Shown: positions 32,025-41,873 of the stretch, one piece after another
How the letters are laid out: every line of letters begins with the position of its first letter
Numbering within the stretch: the stretch's first letter is position 1
DNA from: Streptomyces sp. NBC_01231
Lineage (GTDB): Bacteria; Actinomycetota; Actinomycetes; Streptomycetales; Streptomycetaceae
Length of the DNA stretch: 64,000 bases
Direction: 5' to 3'
NCBI GenBank assembly: GCA_035999765.1
Contig: CP108521.1
Coordinates: 1,984,001-2,048,000, forward strand
Made by a program: the position numbers and the translations under genes
Notes under the pieces: model-generated
Databases searched by the model: none
What the model was told of the DNA's origin: nothing
The model's input: only the letters and a program-made list of their open reading frames with translations

Positions 32025-32996
32025 TCAGTGCCAGGGCAGCTGCGCGCGCTTGTCCCAGTAGGCGCGCGGGTCCTCCGCCAGCGTCGCCAGGCGCGCGAGC
32101 TGCTCCTCCTCCAGGTCGACCACCGCCGCGTGCAGGTTGGACGCGAGCTGGTTGGTCGTGGCGGCGCCGGAGAGCACCACACCGGCCCAGGGCTGACGCA
32201 GGACGAGTGCGAGGGCGACCGCGTCACAGCCGAGGGAGGTCGCCGCGCCCACCGCCTCCAGGGCGTCCGGCGCATGGGGTTCGGCCAGCCGCCCGTTGGC
32301 CATGGCCTCCTTGACGATCACCTTGAGACCGGCGTCGTGCGCCTCTGCGAGGGCCGGTCCGGCCGAGGTCTCCAGGGCGTTGTAGGTGGACTGGACGGTA
32401 CGGAAGAGGGGCTCGCCGTCGACCGTCACCGCGAGCGCGGCGCGGATGGCGTCGGCCTGTGCGGGGCCGCTGGTGGAGAAGCCGACGCTGACGCCCCTGG
32501 CGGCCGCCTCCGCCAGCTTCGCGTGGAGTTCCTTGTCGGTGAGGGCCGGACTGTCGGGGGTCACCGAGTGGATCTGGTAGAGGTCGAGCCGGTCACCGAG
32601 CAGGGCGTCGGTCTCGGCGCGCTGCCGTTCGTACGTCTGGACGCCGTGGTCCTTGACCTCGTGTTCTTCGGCCTCGGCGCTCCAGTCCGCCGTGTAGGTG
32701 TAGCCCCACTTGCTGCCGACGACGATGTCGGTGAAGCTGGGCCGGGCGTTCAGCCAGTCCGCGAGGAACTCCTCCGAACGGCCGTAGGAGCGGGCCACGT
32801 CGAAGTAGCGCACGCCCTGGGCGTATGCGGCGTCGAGAAGTTCGTGGGTGCGGGCGCGCAGGGCGTCGACGCTGCGGACGGGCGGCAGATCCTGGTCCCG
32901 GCCGAGGTTGATGTAACCGGGGCGGCCGACGGCGGCTAGACCCAGGCCGATGTGGCAGGTGGGGGTCGTTGCTGAGGCCAGTCGGGCGAAGGGCAT
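32025..32996 (-). CDS. Aldo/keto reductase
   Basis: A 323-residue NADPH-dependent oxidoreductase with a TIM barrel. The catalytic Asp and Tyr are in RYFDVARSYGRSEEFL, Lys in VVGSKWGYTY and His in LYQIHSVTP, giving the AKR tetrad. The cofactor-binding end has VVLSGAATTNQLASNL. It would reduce an aldehyde or ketone to an alcohol; the substrate is unknown. It begins 73 nt beyond the argH stop, on the same strand. A separate promoter is not evident, so read-through from argH is possible. Confidence 0.88.
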   Translation of the reverse strand: MPFARLASATTPTCHIGLGLAAVGRPGYINLGRDQDLPPVRSVDALRARTHELLDAAYAQGVRYFDVARSYGRSEEFLADWLNARPSFTDIVVGSKWGYTYTADWSAEAEEHEVKDHGVQTYERQRAETDALLGDRLDLYQIHSVTPDSPALTDKELHAKLAEAAARGVSVGFSTSGPAQADAIRAALAVTVDGEPLFRTVQSTYNALETSAGPALAEAHDAGLKVIVKEAMANGRLAEPHAPDALEAVGAATSLGCDAVALALVLRQPWAGVVLSGAATTNQLASNLHAAVVDLEEEQLARLATLAEDPRAYWDKRAQLPWH

Positions 32997-33069
32997 CGCG
33001 AGCTCCGTTCGGTCGGTCCTTGCGGCTTGCGACCAACGTACCCGCGATGCCCCGGCCTCACCCGACCTG

Positions 33070-34562
<1,493 letters not shown>

Positions 34563-34595
34563 ATCACGCTACTGGTTGCGCGAGATCCCGACCGG

Positions 34596-35789
34596 TTACG
34601 CGAGATCCCGCTGCGCCGCGATCTTCGACGACAGGCTGTAGATGTCGATGAAGCCCTTGGCCGCGGCCTGGTCGAAGGTGTCGCCGGTGTCGTAGGTGGC
34701 GAGGTTGAAGTCGTACAGCGACGACTCGGAGCGCCGGCCGGTGACGACCGCGCGGCCGCCGTGCAGGGTCATCCGGATGTCGCCGGAGACGTACTGGTTG
34801 GCCTCGTCGATGAAGCCGTCCAGGGCGCGCTTGAGCGGGGAGAACCACTGGCCGTCGTAGACCAGTTCGCCCCAGCGCTGCTCGACCTGCCGCTTGTAGC
34901 GGGCGAGTTCGCGCTCGACGGTGACGTTCTCCAGCTCCTGGTGGGCGGTGATCAGCGCGATGGCGCCCGGAGCCTCGTACACCTCGCGGGACTTGATGCC
35001 CACCAGGCGGTCCTCGACCATGTCGATCCGGCCGACGCCCTGGGCACCGGCGCGCTCGTTGAGCTGCTGGATGGCCTGGAGCACGGTGACCGGTGTGCCG
35101 TCGAGAGCGACCGGGACACCTTCCTTGAAGGTGATGACCACCTCGTCGGCCTCACGCGGGGCTGCCGGGTTCGAGGTGTACTCGTAGATGTCCTCGATCG
35201 GGGCGTTCCAGATGTCCTCCAGGAAGCCCGTCTCGACGGCGCGTCCGAAGACGTTCTGGTCGATGGAGTACGGGGACTTCTTGGAGGTCGCGATCGGGAG
35301 CTGCTTGTCCTCGCAGAACGCGATGGCCTTGTCACGGGTCATCGCGTAGTCGCGGACCGGGGCGATGCACTTGAGGTCGGGGGCGAGGGCGACGATGCCG
35401 GCCTCGAAGCGGACCTGGTCGTTGCCCTTGCCGGTGCAGCCGTGGGCGACCGTGGTGGCGCCGTGCTTCTGGGCGGCGGCCACCAAGTGCTTGACGATGG
35501 TCGGCCGGGAGAGGGCGGAGACCAGCGGGTAGCGGTCCATGTAGAGGGCGTTGGCCTTGATCGCCGGCAGGCAGTACTCCTCGGCGAACTCGTCCCGGGC
35601 GTCCGCGACCTCGGCCTCGGCGGCTCCGCAGGCGAGGGCGCGCTTGCGGATGACGTCCAGATCCTCGCCGCCCTGGCCGACGTCGACCGCGACGGCGATC
35701 ACCTCGGCACCCGTCTCCTCGGCGATCCAGCCGATGGCGACGGAGGTGTCCAGTCCGCCTGAGTAGGCGAGTACGACGCGCTCGGCCAC
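34596..35789 (-). CDS. argG: Argininosuccinate synthase
   Basis: A 397-residue ATP-dependent ligase joining citrulline and aspartate. The PP-loop is [17 protein letters not shown]. Other family phrases are [39 protein letters not shown] and [14 protein letters not shown]. The start GTG 35789 follows GGAGGAG; the upstream ATG has no ribosome site. ARG-box-like palindromes lie about 30 nt upstream. From memory argG is unlinked to argH in S. coelicolor, so this placement differs. Confidence 0.96.
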   Translation of the reverse strand: MAERVVLAYSGGLDTSVAIGWIAEETGAEVIAVAVDVGQGGEDLDVIRKRALACGAAEAEVADARDEFAEEYCLPAIKANALYMDRYPLVSALSRPTIVKHLVAAAQKHGATTVAHGCTGKGNDQVRFEAGIVALAPDLKCIAPVRDYAMTRDKAIAFCEDKQLPIATSKKSPYSIDQNVFGRAVETGFLEDIWNAPIEDIYEYTSNPAAPREADEVVITFKEGVPVALDGTPVTVLQAIQQLNERAGAQGVGRIDMVEDRLVGIKSREVYEAPGAIALITAHQELENVTVERELARYKRQVEQRWGELVYDGQWFSPLKRALDGFIDEANQYVSGDIRMTLHGGRAVVTGRRSESSLYDFNLATYDTGDTFDQAAAKGFIDIYSLSSKIAAQRDLA

Positions 35790-35820
35790 GGGGTTCTCCT
35801 CCACACTGCGCTAGCTGACA

Positions 35821-35850
35821 TGCATGAGTATGCAGAACTCTGCATGATTC
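35821..35850 (-). promoter_or_regulatory. ARG boxes upstream of argG
   Basis: Two overlapping palindromes occur here: TGCAT-gagt-ATGCA (35821-35834) and TGCAG-aact-CTGCA (35831-35844). The TGCA-rich dyads resemble ArgR operators. ArgR is encoded at 43631-44170. Confidence 0.7.
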
Positions 35851-35890
35851 GTCAATCCGGACCGGCGAGTGCAGGAAATGTGGCGGACCT

Positions 35891-35919
35891 TTGAACGCGA
35901 GAAACCGCTTACCCGTATC
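35891..35919 (+). promoter_or_regulatory. Promoter of the secreted tandem-domain protein
   Basis: TTGAAC (35891-35896), 17-nt spacer and CGTATC (35914-35919), with the coding ATG 67 nt further on behind GAGTGAGG. Confidence 0.45.
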
Positions 35920-35985
35920 TCTCGCCGAACGCAGGCGCCGCGTTTTGTCAACGACGAGACCCCCCGACCCGAGTGAGGCATCCGC

Positions 35986-36918
35986 ATGTCCAGGGCTCTT
36001 CCGAAGTACAACAAGCGTCGCGTCGCGTTGATCGGCGGCGCGGCCGCGGTGGTGCTGTCCGGCGCCGTGATCGCCGGCTCCGCCCTCGCCGGGGAGACGC
36101 CCGGCTCGTCGAAGAGCGGCACCACGAACGCCAAGACGCTGGCCGACCCGGGCTCCATCACCTGCCCGGACGTCGCCTCCCAGCTGCCGGAGATCCCGGC
36201 CTCCGCACAGGCCGAGGTGGACCGCAACCTGACCCTGCTGCAGACCCAGCTCGACGAGGCCAACAAGCGGCTCGTGGACACGGTCGGCCAGGGCGGAGCC
36301 AACTTCGTCCAGAACGCGATCCTCGGCCCGCTGGAGGACAAGCGCGTCTCCACCGTCAACCGCATCGCCACCGCGATCGGCCGCACCGCCGAGAAGCCCC
36401 AGGGCCTCGACGCGCTCGCGCCCTGCACGCTGAACGGCGGGGGCGCCGCCGAGGCGAGCGAGGAGGCGGGCGCAGGAGCCGAAGCCGGCGCCGAGGCCGG
36501 TGCCGGCGCGGAAGCGGGTGCCGAGGCGGGCGCAGGAGCCGAAGCCGGTGCCGAGGCGGGCGCGGGTGCGGAAGCCGGTGCCGAGGCGGGCGCTGGAGCC
36601 GAAGCAGGTGGCGAGCCCGGCGCGGCGGGGACCATCAGCTGCCCCGACGTCGCGTCGCAGCTGCCCGCGATCCCGGCCTCCGCGCAGGCCGAGGTGGACC
36701 GCAACCTGACCCTCCTCGACACGCAGATCCAGGAGGCCAACAAGCGCCTCGTGGACACGGTCGGCCAGGGCGGACCGAACTTCGTCCAGAACGCGATCCT
36801 CGGCCCGCTGGAGGACAAGCGCGTCTCCACCGTCAACCGCATCGCCACCGCGATCGGCCGCACCGCCGAGAAGCCCCAGGGCCTGGACGCCCTGGCCACC
36901 TGCACGCTCAACCAGTAG
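35986..36918 (+). CDS. Secreted protein with two near-identical 93-residue domains and a 10-residue-repeat linker
   Basis: A 310-residue exported protein. A Sec signal (KRRVALIGGAAAVVLSGAV, cleavage near SALAGE) is followed by domain A (36157-36435), a linker and domain B (36634-36912). Each domain is 93 residues. It begins ITCPDVASQLP or ISCPDVASQLP, continues AEVDRNLTLL, NKRLVDTVGQGG and NFVQNAILGPLEDKRVSTV, and ends with a Cys near CTLN. One Cys pair per domain could form a disulfide. The linker is about five units of AGAGAEAGAE (E/A/G only). I do not recognise the fold or function. The helical, charged domains suggest a surface or matrix binder, which is inference. A strong hairpin follows the stop. 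Confidence 0.85.
   Translation: MSRALPKYNKRRVALIGGAAAVVLSGAVIAGSALAGETPGSSKSGTTNAKTLADPGSITCPDVASQLPEIPASAQAEVDRNLTLLQTQLDEANKRLVDTVGQGGANFVQNAILGPLEDKRVSTVNRIATAIGRTAEKPQGLDALAPCTLNGGGAAEASEEAGAGAEAGAEAGAGAEAGAEAGAGAEAGAEAGAGAEAGAEAGAGAEAGGEPGAAGTISCPDVASQLPAIPASAQAEVDRNLTLLDTQIQEANKRLVDTVGQGGPNFVQNAILGPLEDKRVSTVNRIATAIGRTAEKPQGLDALATCTLNQ
36157..36435 (+). repeat. Domain repeat A (279 bp)
   Basis: Matches 36634-36912 at an offset of 477 bp with equal length. The stretch 36301-36407 is identical at every base, including third codon positions. This implies recent duplication or ongoing gene conversion. Confidence 0.9.
36466..36615 (+). repeat. 30-bp tandem repeats coding AGAGAEAGAE
   Basis: About five copies of a 30-bp unit, itself built of 6-bp GAGGCG-like pieces (Glu-Ala-Gly). 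They form a flexible linker between domains and are a probable site of length variation. Confidence 0.8.
36634..36912 (+). repeat. Domain repeat B (279 bp)
   Basis: Second copy of the domain repeat starting at 36157. Differences cluster in the first third and the last codons. Confidence 0.9.
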
Positions 36919-36932
36919 TGACGTGACAGGCG

Positions 36933-36973
36933 CCGCGGCCGCCCTGTGCGAGTACCGGCCGGGGCGGCCGCGG
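36933..36973 (+). terminator. Terminator of the secreted tandem-domain gene
   Basis: A perfect 12-bp stem, CCGCGGCCGCCC (36933-36944) with GGGCGGCCGCGG (36962-36973), 15 nt after the stop. Confidence 0.8.
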
Positions 36974-37018
36974 ACGTCTTCAACCGGACGTCTGCGCGCG
37001 GACGTACGGGCACGTCTT

Positions 37019-37078
37019 CACGAGGACGCCTCCAGGAGGGCACGCCCATGCGGGCGTCGCCACGGAGGCGTCCTCGTG
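37019..37078. repeat. Large inverted repeat with nested hairpin
   Basis: A perfect 15-bp stem (37019-37033 with 37064-37078) encloses a second hairpin CGCCC-atgc-GGGCG (37043-37056). It may be a second terminator or a cruciform-forming site in front of the next promoter. Confidence 0.7.
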
Positions 37079-37098
37079 GCGTGGATACCCGGAATTCC

Positions 37099-37149
37099 TT
37101 AGACAAGCAAAAGACTTTCCCTCATAATCGTTAGACATGGGAAAGACTT
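37099..37149 (+). promoter_or_regulatory. Promoter of the PNPOx-like gene flanked by a split direct repeat
   Basis: A promoter TAGACA (37100-37105), 17-nt spacer and CATAAT (37123-37128) lies 8 nt before ATG 37137. The pattern TTAGACA-N4-AAAGACTT occurs at 37099-37117 and again at 37131-37149, 32 nt apart, flanking the -10 box. The second copy runs into the coding region. This is a probable regulator-binding site. Confidence 0.6.
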
Positions 37150-37718
37150 ATGAGCGCATAGACGGCAGGCTGCGCACGTTCATCGAGGCGCAGCCCCTCT
37201 TCTTCACCGCGTCCGCACCCCTCTCCGGCGACGGCACGGTCAACCTCTCCCCCAAAGGGCTCAAGGGCTCGTTCGTGATCCTCGACGAACTCACCGTGGC
37301 CTACCTCGACTTCGCCGGCTCCACCGCGGAGACGGTCGCGCATCTGCGGGAGAACGGCCGGATCACCCTCATGTGGTGCGCCTTCCAGGGCCCGCCGAAC
37401 ATCGTGCGCGTACACGGCCGCGGCGAGCCGGTCTTCCGCGACGACCCGCGCTTCCCCGACCTGCTGGCCCGCTTCCCGGACATCGACCCGACCGCCCACG
37501 GACTGCGTGCCGTCATCGTCGTCCGGGCCGAACTCATCCGTGACTCCTGCGGGTTCGCGGTGCCCTACATGTCGTACGACGGCGACCGCGAGCTGCACGC
37601 CAAGCGCTTCGCCCGTGAGGACGACGCCTCGCTCAGTGAGTACTTCGCCAAGAAGGAACATATCGCCACGAGCATGGACGGACTACCCGGGCTTCCACTG
37701 CCGTTGCGTCCCCTTTAG
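37137..37718 (+). CDS. Pyridoxamine 5'-phosphate oxidase-fold flavoprotein
   Basis: A 193-residue split-barrel protein. The opening (MGKTYERIDGRLRTFIEAQPLFF) is followed by APLSGDGTVNLSPKGLKGSF, YLDFAGSTAETVAHLRENGRITLMWCAFQG and VHGRGEPVF, typical of FMN-binding PNPOx-like proteins (PF01243). C-terminal SCGFAVPYMSYDGDRELHA is the usual end motif of this subgroup. The true substrate is unknown; such proteins handle flavin, F420 or haem. A true PdxH is unlikely because its phosphate-binding Arg/Lys set is not clear. It is read as a near-leaderless message. Confidence 0.85.
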   Translation: MGKTYERIDGRLRTFIEAQPLFFTASAPLSGDGTVNLSPKGLKGSFVILDELTVAYLDFAGSTAETVAHLRENGRITLMWCAFQGPPNIVRVHGRGEPVFRDDPRFPDLLARFPDIDPTAHGLRAVIVVRAELIRDSCGFAVPYMSYDGDRELHAKRFAREDDASLSEYFAKKEHIATSMDGLPGLPLPLRPL

Positions 37719-37828
37719 GGGCTTTTATTTGATCTATACACACACAACCTCCTTGTGGGTATTGACGGAATTCTCCCCTCCGCCGTGTGGGCGTGCCTAG
37801 CCTGGCCGCACGAACAGATGGGGGATTC

Positions 37829-39511
37829 ATGTTCCGACCGACGCACGAACCTCAGAGCAAACGCCATGTCCGCACCTCGTACTTCGTGGTCGGCGAGGGC
37901 ATCCTCGCCGACTCCGGGGAAGAGGGCCCGGCGCAGCCGTCGACGGCGTCCACCGTCGCGGCCCTGCGCAAGTTCCAGTTCTCCCGCCTGGGCCCGCAGG
38001 CCAAGCCGGCCCAACTCCTCGACCGGCCCGCCCGCGAGGAACTCGCCCAGGCGATGACCAGGGCCGGGTCGCAGCCCGACTCCAACAACCCGGCGGTACC
38101 GGCCGGCTTCACCTATCTCGGCCAGTTCGTGGACCACGACCTGACCCTGGACGCCACGGCGGTGCGGCTGGAGGACGAGGTCACCGTCCACGAGCTCCTG
38201 CAGGGCCGTTCCCCGGCGCTCGACCTGGACAGCCTCTACGGCCTCGGACCGGACCACCGCTTCGACCGCCGCTTCTACGAGGACGACGGTCTGCGGCTGC
38301 GCACCGGCACCACCCAGGGGCTGCCCGACCCCGGCGGCGACCACCTCGTCGGCCTGCCCCTCGGCGGGTTCGACCTGCCCCGGGTGGGCCAGGGCTCGCG
38401 GATCTCCGAGCGGCGCCGCCCGCTCATCCCGGACGGGCGCAACGACGAGAACCTCGTCGTCGCCCAGATCCACAGCGCCTTCATCCGGTTCCACAACCGG
38501 GTCGTCGCCGATCTGGTCGGCAAGGGCGTGTCGAGCGCGGTGCTGTTCGAGACGGCACGCGAGACGGTGGTCAAGCACTACCAGTGGATGCTGCGGCACG
38601 ACTTCCTGCCCCGGATCGTCGACCCCGGTGTCGTCGACGAGGTGTTCACCAAGGGCCGCAGGTTCTTCGAGCCGGCTCCGGGCGAGCACGAGCGCCCGAC
38701 CATGCCGGTCGAGTTCTCCGTGGCCGCCTACCGGCTGGGCCACAGCATGGTGCGCGGTGCCTACAACTGGAACCGGATCTTCGACAACGGCGCGGGCACC
38801 CTGCCGCTGCTCTTCCGGTTCACCGGCACCAGCGGCATCCTCTCGCCGCCGCCCGCCGACGCCGGCGACCCCGAGGCGGGCACCTTCGAGCGGCTTCCCA
38901 CCAACTGGATCGCCGACTTCCGGCGCCTGTTCGACTTCCGCGAGGCGGGCCGCGACGACCTGGGGGTGCCCGCGGAGAAGTTCAACCTCGCCAAGCGGAT
39001 CGACACCCAGCTGGTCAATCCGCTGGCCGATCTGCCGCTCGGCTCGTTCGGCGGACGCGGAGCGCCGGCTCCCGACCCGATCGAGCTGAACCTGGCCTTC
39101 CGCAACCTCACCCGGGCGAACATGATGAGCCTGGCGACCGGTCAGCAGATGGCGAAGTTCCTCGGGGTGAAGCCGCTGCTGCCGTCCGACTTCGAGAACG
39201 GGGGCGGGGCCCAGCTCAGCGAGGGACTTCGCAAGCAACTCGCCGCGAACTGCCCGCTGTGGTTCTACATCCTGCGCGAGGCCGAGGCGAACGGCAGCGG
39301 GCGGCTGACGGGCGTCGGCGGGCGCATCGTCGCCGAGGTGTTCCACCGCGCCATGGAAGGCAGCCGGTACTCCCTCGTGCGCGACCCGTTCTGGCGGCCC
39401 TCCCTCAGCCCGGTCGCGGACCGGAACGCCGAGGACGTCTTCGAGATGACCGACCTGCTGCTGTACGCCTTCGAGGGTCGGGCGGACCTGCTCAACCCGT
39501 TGGGTGGCTGA
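37829..39511 (+). CDS. Animal-type haem peroxidase (PF03098)
   Basis: A 560-residue peroxidase of the cyclooxygenase/myeloperoxidase superfamily. The distal His is in GQFVDHDLT (about residue 100). The Arg and Glu helix is in NDENLVVAQIHSAFIRFHN, and the proximal haem His is in AAYRLGHSMVRGAYNW (about residue 304). These are the diagnostic residues. No signal peptide is obvious. Bacterial members oxidise halides or organic substrates with peroxide; the substrate here is unknown. ATG 37829 follows GGGGGATT. The longer start lacks a ribosome site. It is followed 95 nt later by an L,D-transpeptidase gene. Confidence 0.9.
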   Translation: MFRPTHEPQSKRHVRTSYFVVGEGILADSGEEGPAQPSTASTVAALRKFQFSRLGPQAKPAQLLDRPAREELAQAMTRAGSQPDSNNPAVPAGFTYLGQFVDHDLTLDATAVRLEDEVTVHELLQGRSPALDLDSLYGLGPDHRFDRRFYEDDGLRLRTGTTQGLPDPGGDHLVGLPLGGFDLPRVGQGSRISERRRPLIPDGRNDENLVVAQIHSAFIRFHNRVVADLVGKGVSSAVLFETARETVVKHYQWMLRHDFLPRIVDPGVVDEVFTKGRRFFEPAPGEHERPTMPVEFSVAAYRLGHSMVRGAYNWNRIFDNGAGTLPLLFRFTGTSGILSPPPADAGDPEAGTFERLPTNWIADFRRLFDFREAGRDDLGVPAEKFNLAKRIDTQLVNPLADLPLGSFGGRGAPAPDPIELNLAFRNLTRANMMSLATGQQMAKFLGVKPLLPSDFENGGGAQLSEGLRKQLAANCPLWFYILREAEANGSGRLTGVGGRIVAEVFHRAMEGSRYSLVRDPFWRPSLSPVADRNAEDVFEMTDLLLYAFEGRADLLNPLGG

Positions 39512-39606
39512 GCGGACGGTACGGACAGCGGCGGCGGCAGATCGGGGCAGGTCCGAACGGGTCAGTCCGGCTGCCGCCACCGCTGCCTCGCCGTAGGTTG
39601 ACGACC

Positions 39607-40314
39607 ATGCGTTCCGCTGCCGTCGCCGCCCTGTCCCTGGTGTCCGCGTCCCTGTTCGCTGTCGGTGCCGCGCCCGGCGGCGGTCCGCAACCGCCGCTGC
39701 CCGCGCGCATGGCGGACACCGGTGGCGGCAGCCAGCTGATCACCGCGGTCGCTCCCACGGCCGGCTCGACATCGGGCACGGTGACGTGGTGGAGCAGGCG
39801 GAACGGGCAGTGGCTGAAGGCCGGTTCGGCGGCGGCCCGCTTCGGCTCGAGGGGGCTGGTCGAGGGGGACGCGCGCAGACAGGGCACGAACACCACGCCC
39901 ACGGGGCTGTACGACCTGCCGTACGCCTTCGGGATCAAGGGGGCGCCGGGCGGCACAACGTACAGGTACCGGGCCGTGAAGCAGAACTCCTGGTGGTGTC
40001 AGGACAACGACTCCCGGCGCTACAACCGCTGGGTCGAGCCGCGTCCGGCGGATTGCCGCGCGGCCGAGTCGGAGCGGTTGATCTCCTACCCACGGCAGTA
40101 TGCGTACGCGTTCGTCATCGGGTTCAACTACGCCGAGCCGGTGCGCGGGCGTGGGGCCGGGATCTTCCTGCATGTCGACGGGCGCGGGGCCACGGCCGGT
40201 TGCGTGTCGGTGCCCGCGGACGCGATGCGGCGGATCCTCCGGTGGGCCGAGCCCGGGAAGCCGCACATGGCGATCGGAACGCGTGACGGGCGTACCGCGA
40301 TCACCCGATACTGA
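39607..40314 (+). CDS. Secreted L,D-transpeptidase-like protein
   Basis: A 235-residue exported protein with a signal peptide (RSAAVAALSLVSASLFAVGAAPG). The catalytic region has IFLHVDGRGATAGCVSVP, carrying the His and the Cys of the YkuD-type L,D-transpeptidase active site. Upstream phrases TPTGLYDLPYAFGIKG and YRYRAVKQNSWWCQDNDSRRYNRW are typical of the Streptomyces subfamily. It should cross-link or trim peptidoglycan outside the membrane through meso-DAP-containing peptides. Extra Cys at WWCQDN and ADCRAA may form a disulfide. Confidence 0.86.
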   Translation: MRSAAVAALSLVSASLFAVGAAPGGGPQPPLPARMADTGGGSQLITAVAPTAGSTSGTVTWWSRRNGQWLKAGSAAARFGSRGLVEGDARRQGTNTTPTGLYDLPYAFGIKGAPGGTTYRYRAVKQNSWWCQDNDSRRYNRWVEPRPADCRAAESERLISYPRQYAYAFVIGFNYAEPVRGRGAGIFLHVDGRGATAGCVSVPADAMRRILRWAEPGKPHMAIGTRDGRTAITRY

Positions 40315-40324
40315 GCCGGACAGG

Positions 40325-40340
40325 AACACGAGTACGTGTT
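40325..40340. promoter_or_regulatory. Palindrome AACACG-agta-CGTGTT
   Basis: A perfect 6-bp-arm dyad, with GG/CC one to two nt outside on each flank, lies between the transpeptidase gene and the reductase gene. It could be an operator for the electron-transfer operon or a weak terminator. Confidence 0.45.
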
Positions 40341-40462
40341 ACCGCCAGTCACTTCCATACCCACGGGACTGTGCAGGCCGCTGAACACACGGGCGCCGCG
40401 GCACGTATCTGTGGGCCAAGGGACCACCACACCACCCCCCTTGCCCCGTCCCCGGAGGAACC

Positions 40463-41845
40463 GTGACCACGACGCTCGCAGGCGGCCGCGCCGCCCGCCG
40501 CCAGACGATGCGCCGCATCCGCCCGCGCCGCTCACCGGCGACCCTGCTGCTGCTCGCCGTGTGGGCGGGCGCGGCCGGTGTGCTGTGGCTGTGGTGGGCC
40601 AACACCCCGTCGATCAGCGACAACAACGGCAAGATCCTCAACGCGGGCCGGATCACCGGTCTGCTCGCCGGGTACCTGATGGCGCTCGTGGTGCTGCAGA
40701 TGGCCCGGGTGCCCGCACTGGAACGCCGGGTGGGCTCCGACCGGGTGGCGCGCTGGCACGCGATGAGCGGCCGGTACACGCTGTGTCTGACCCTCGCCCA
40801 TGTCTTCCTCATCATGTGGGGCTACGCCCTCCAGGCCGGCAAGGGCCTCGGTGACATCGTCCAGCAGACCATCGACTCCATCAACCAGCTTCCCGACATG
40901 GGCAAGGCGGCCATCGGCGTCGGCCTGCTGTTCTTCATCGGGCTGATCTCGATCGGCCCGATCCGCCGCCTGATCCCGTACGACACCTGGTACCACGTAC
41001 ACCTGCTGACGTACGCGGCGGTGTTCCTGACCTTCTGGCACCAGCTGACCACCGGCAACGACTTCGCCGTCGAGCCCGTCGCGAAGACCGTCTGGTACGC
41101 GCTGTACGGCTCGGTGACGGCCCTGGTTCTCTGGTACCGCATCCTCACCCCGATCCGTCTGAACCTGCGTCACCGCATGTACGTCGAGGCGGTCATCGAG
41201 GAGACGCCGGGCATCGTGTCGGTGCTGATCGGCGGGCGGAAGCTGCACCGGATGGGCGCGGAGGCGGGCCAGTTCTTCCGGTGGCGGTTCCTGGCGCCGG
41301 GCATGCGGTTCAGCTCGCACCCCTACTCGCTGTCGGCGGCACCCCGCCCCGGCATGCTGCGGATCACGGTGAAGGCGATCGGCGACCACAGCGAACGGCT
41401 GCGCGAGCTGACTCCCGGCACCAAGGTGTGGGCCGAGGGCCCGTACGGCGCGCTGACCGCGTCCCGCCGCAGCCGCGGCAAGGTGCTGCTGGTCGCGGGC
41501 GGCGTCGGGATCACCCCGATGCGGGCGCTGTTCGAGACGCTGCCCGGCGCGGCCGGTGACATCACCCTCCTCTACCGGGCCAACAGCACCCAGGACCTGG
41601 CCCTGTGGGACGAGCTCTCGACCATCGCGGACGAGCGCGGGGCCCGGCTGATGTACGCGGTCAACAGCCCGGACGGGGAACGCCCGGACATCTCGGCGGA
41701 CCGACTGCGGCAGAAGCTGCCGGACATCGACAAACACGACGTCTTCATGTGCGGGCCGGCCGGCTTCGCGCAGTCCGTCTACGAAGCACTGCGCGGCGCG
41801 GGTGTGCCCGCCCGCCGCATCCATCACGAGTCGTTCGAGATGTGA
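40463..41845 (+). CDS. Ferric-reductase-like transmembrane flavoprotein (FRE/NOX family)
   Basis: A protein of 460 residues. About six N-terminal helices form a ferric-reductase-like (haem b) domain with candidate haem His in LCLTLAHVFLIMW, YHVHLLTYAAVF and FLTFWHQLTT. The cytoplasmic half is a ferredoxin-NADP reductase module: FAD motif FSSHPYSLSAAPRP, NAD(P) motif VLLVAGGVGITPMRALF and the end phrase CGPAGFAQSVYEAL. It would move electrons from NAD(P)H via FAD and haem to the outer face. GTG 40463 follows GGAGGAACC. It is followed by an FMN-binding protein and ApbE, likely its electron acceptor and flavinylating enzyme. Confidence 0.9.
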   Translation: MTTTLAGGRAARRQTMRRIRPRRSPATLLLLAVWAGAAGVLWLWWANTPSISDNNGKILNAGRITGLLAGYLMALVVLQMARVPALERRVGSDRVARWHAMSGRYTLCLTLAHVFLIMWGYALQAGKGLGDIVQQTIDSINQLPDMGKAAIGVGLLFFIGLISIGPIRRLIPYDTWYHVHLLTYAAVFLTFWHQLTTGNDFAVEPVAKTVWYALYGSVTALVLWYRILTPIRLNLRHRMYVEAVIEETPGIVSVLIGGRKLHRMGAEAGQFFRWRFLAPGMRFSSHPYSLSAAPRPGMLRITVKAIGDHSERLRELTPGTKVWAEGPYGALTASRRSRGKVLLVAGGVGITPMRALFETLPGAAGDITLLYRANSTQDLALWDELSTIADERGARLMYAVNSPDGERPDISADRLRQKLPDIDKHDVFMCGPAGFAQSVYEALRGAGVPARRIHHESFEM

Positions 41846-41873
41846 GCGACGGGATTCAGGAGCTGTTGAAGCG

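Noticed and set aside
36466..36615. CRISPR or noncoding satellite
   Set aside because: The 30-bp repeats stay in frame inside an exported protein and contain no unique spacers.
35811..37106. 431-codon minus-strand frame opposite the secreted tandem-domain gene
   Set aside because: It mirrors the repeat structure (PAPASAPAS) and has no ribosome site. The plus-strand product has a signal peptide and sensible domains.
37715..39580. 621-codon minus-strand frame opposite the peroxidase gene
   Set aside because: The plus strand encodes a clear haem peroxidase with both His ligands; this is a shadow.
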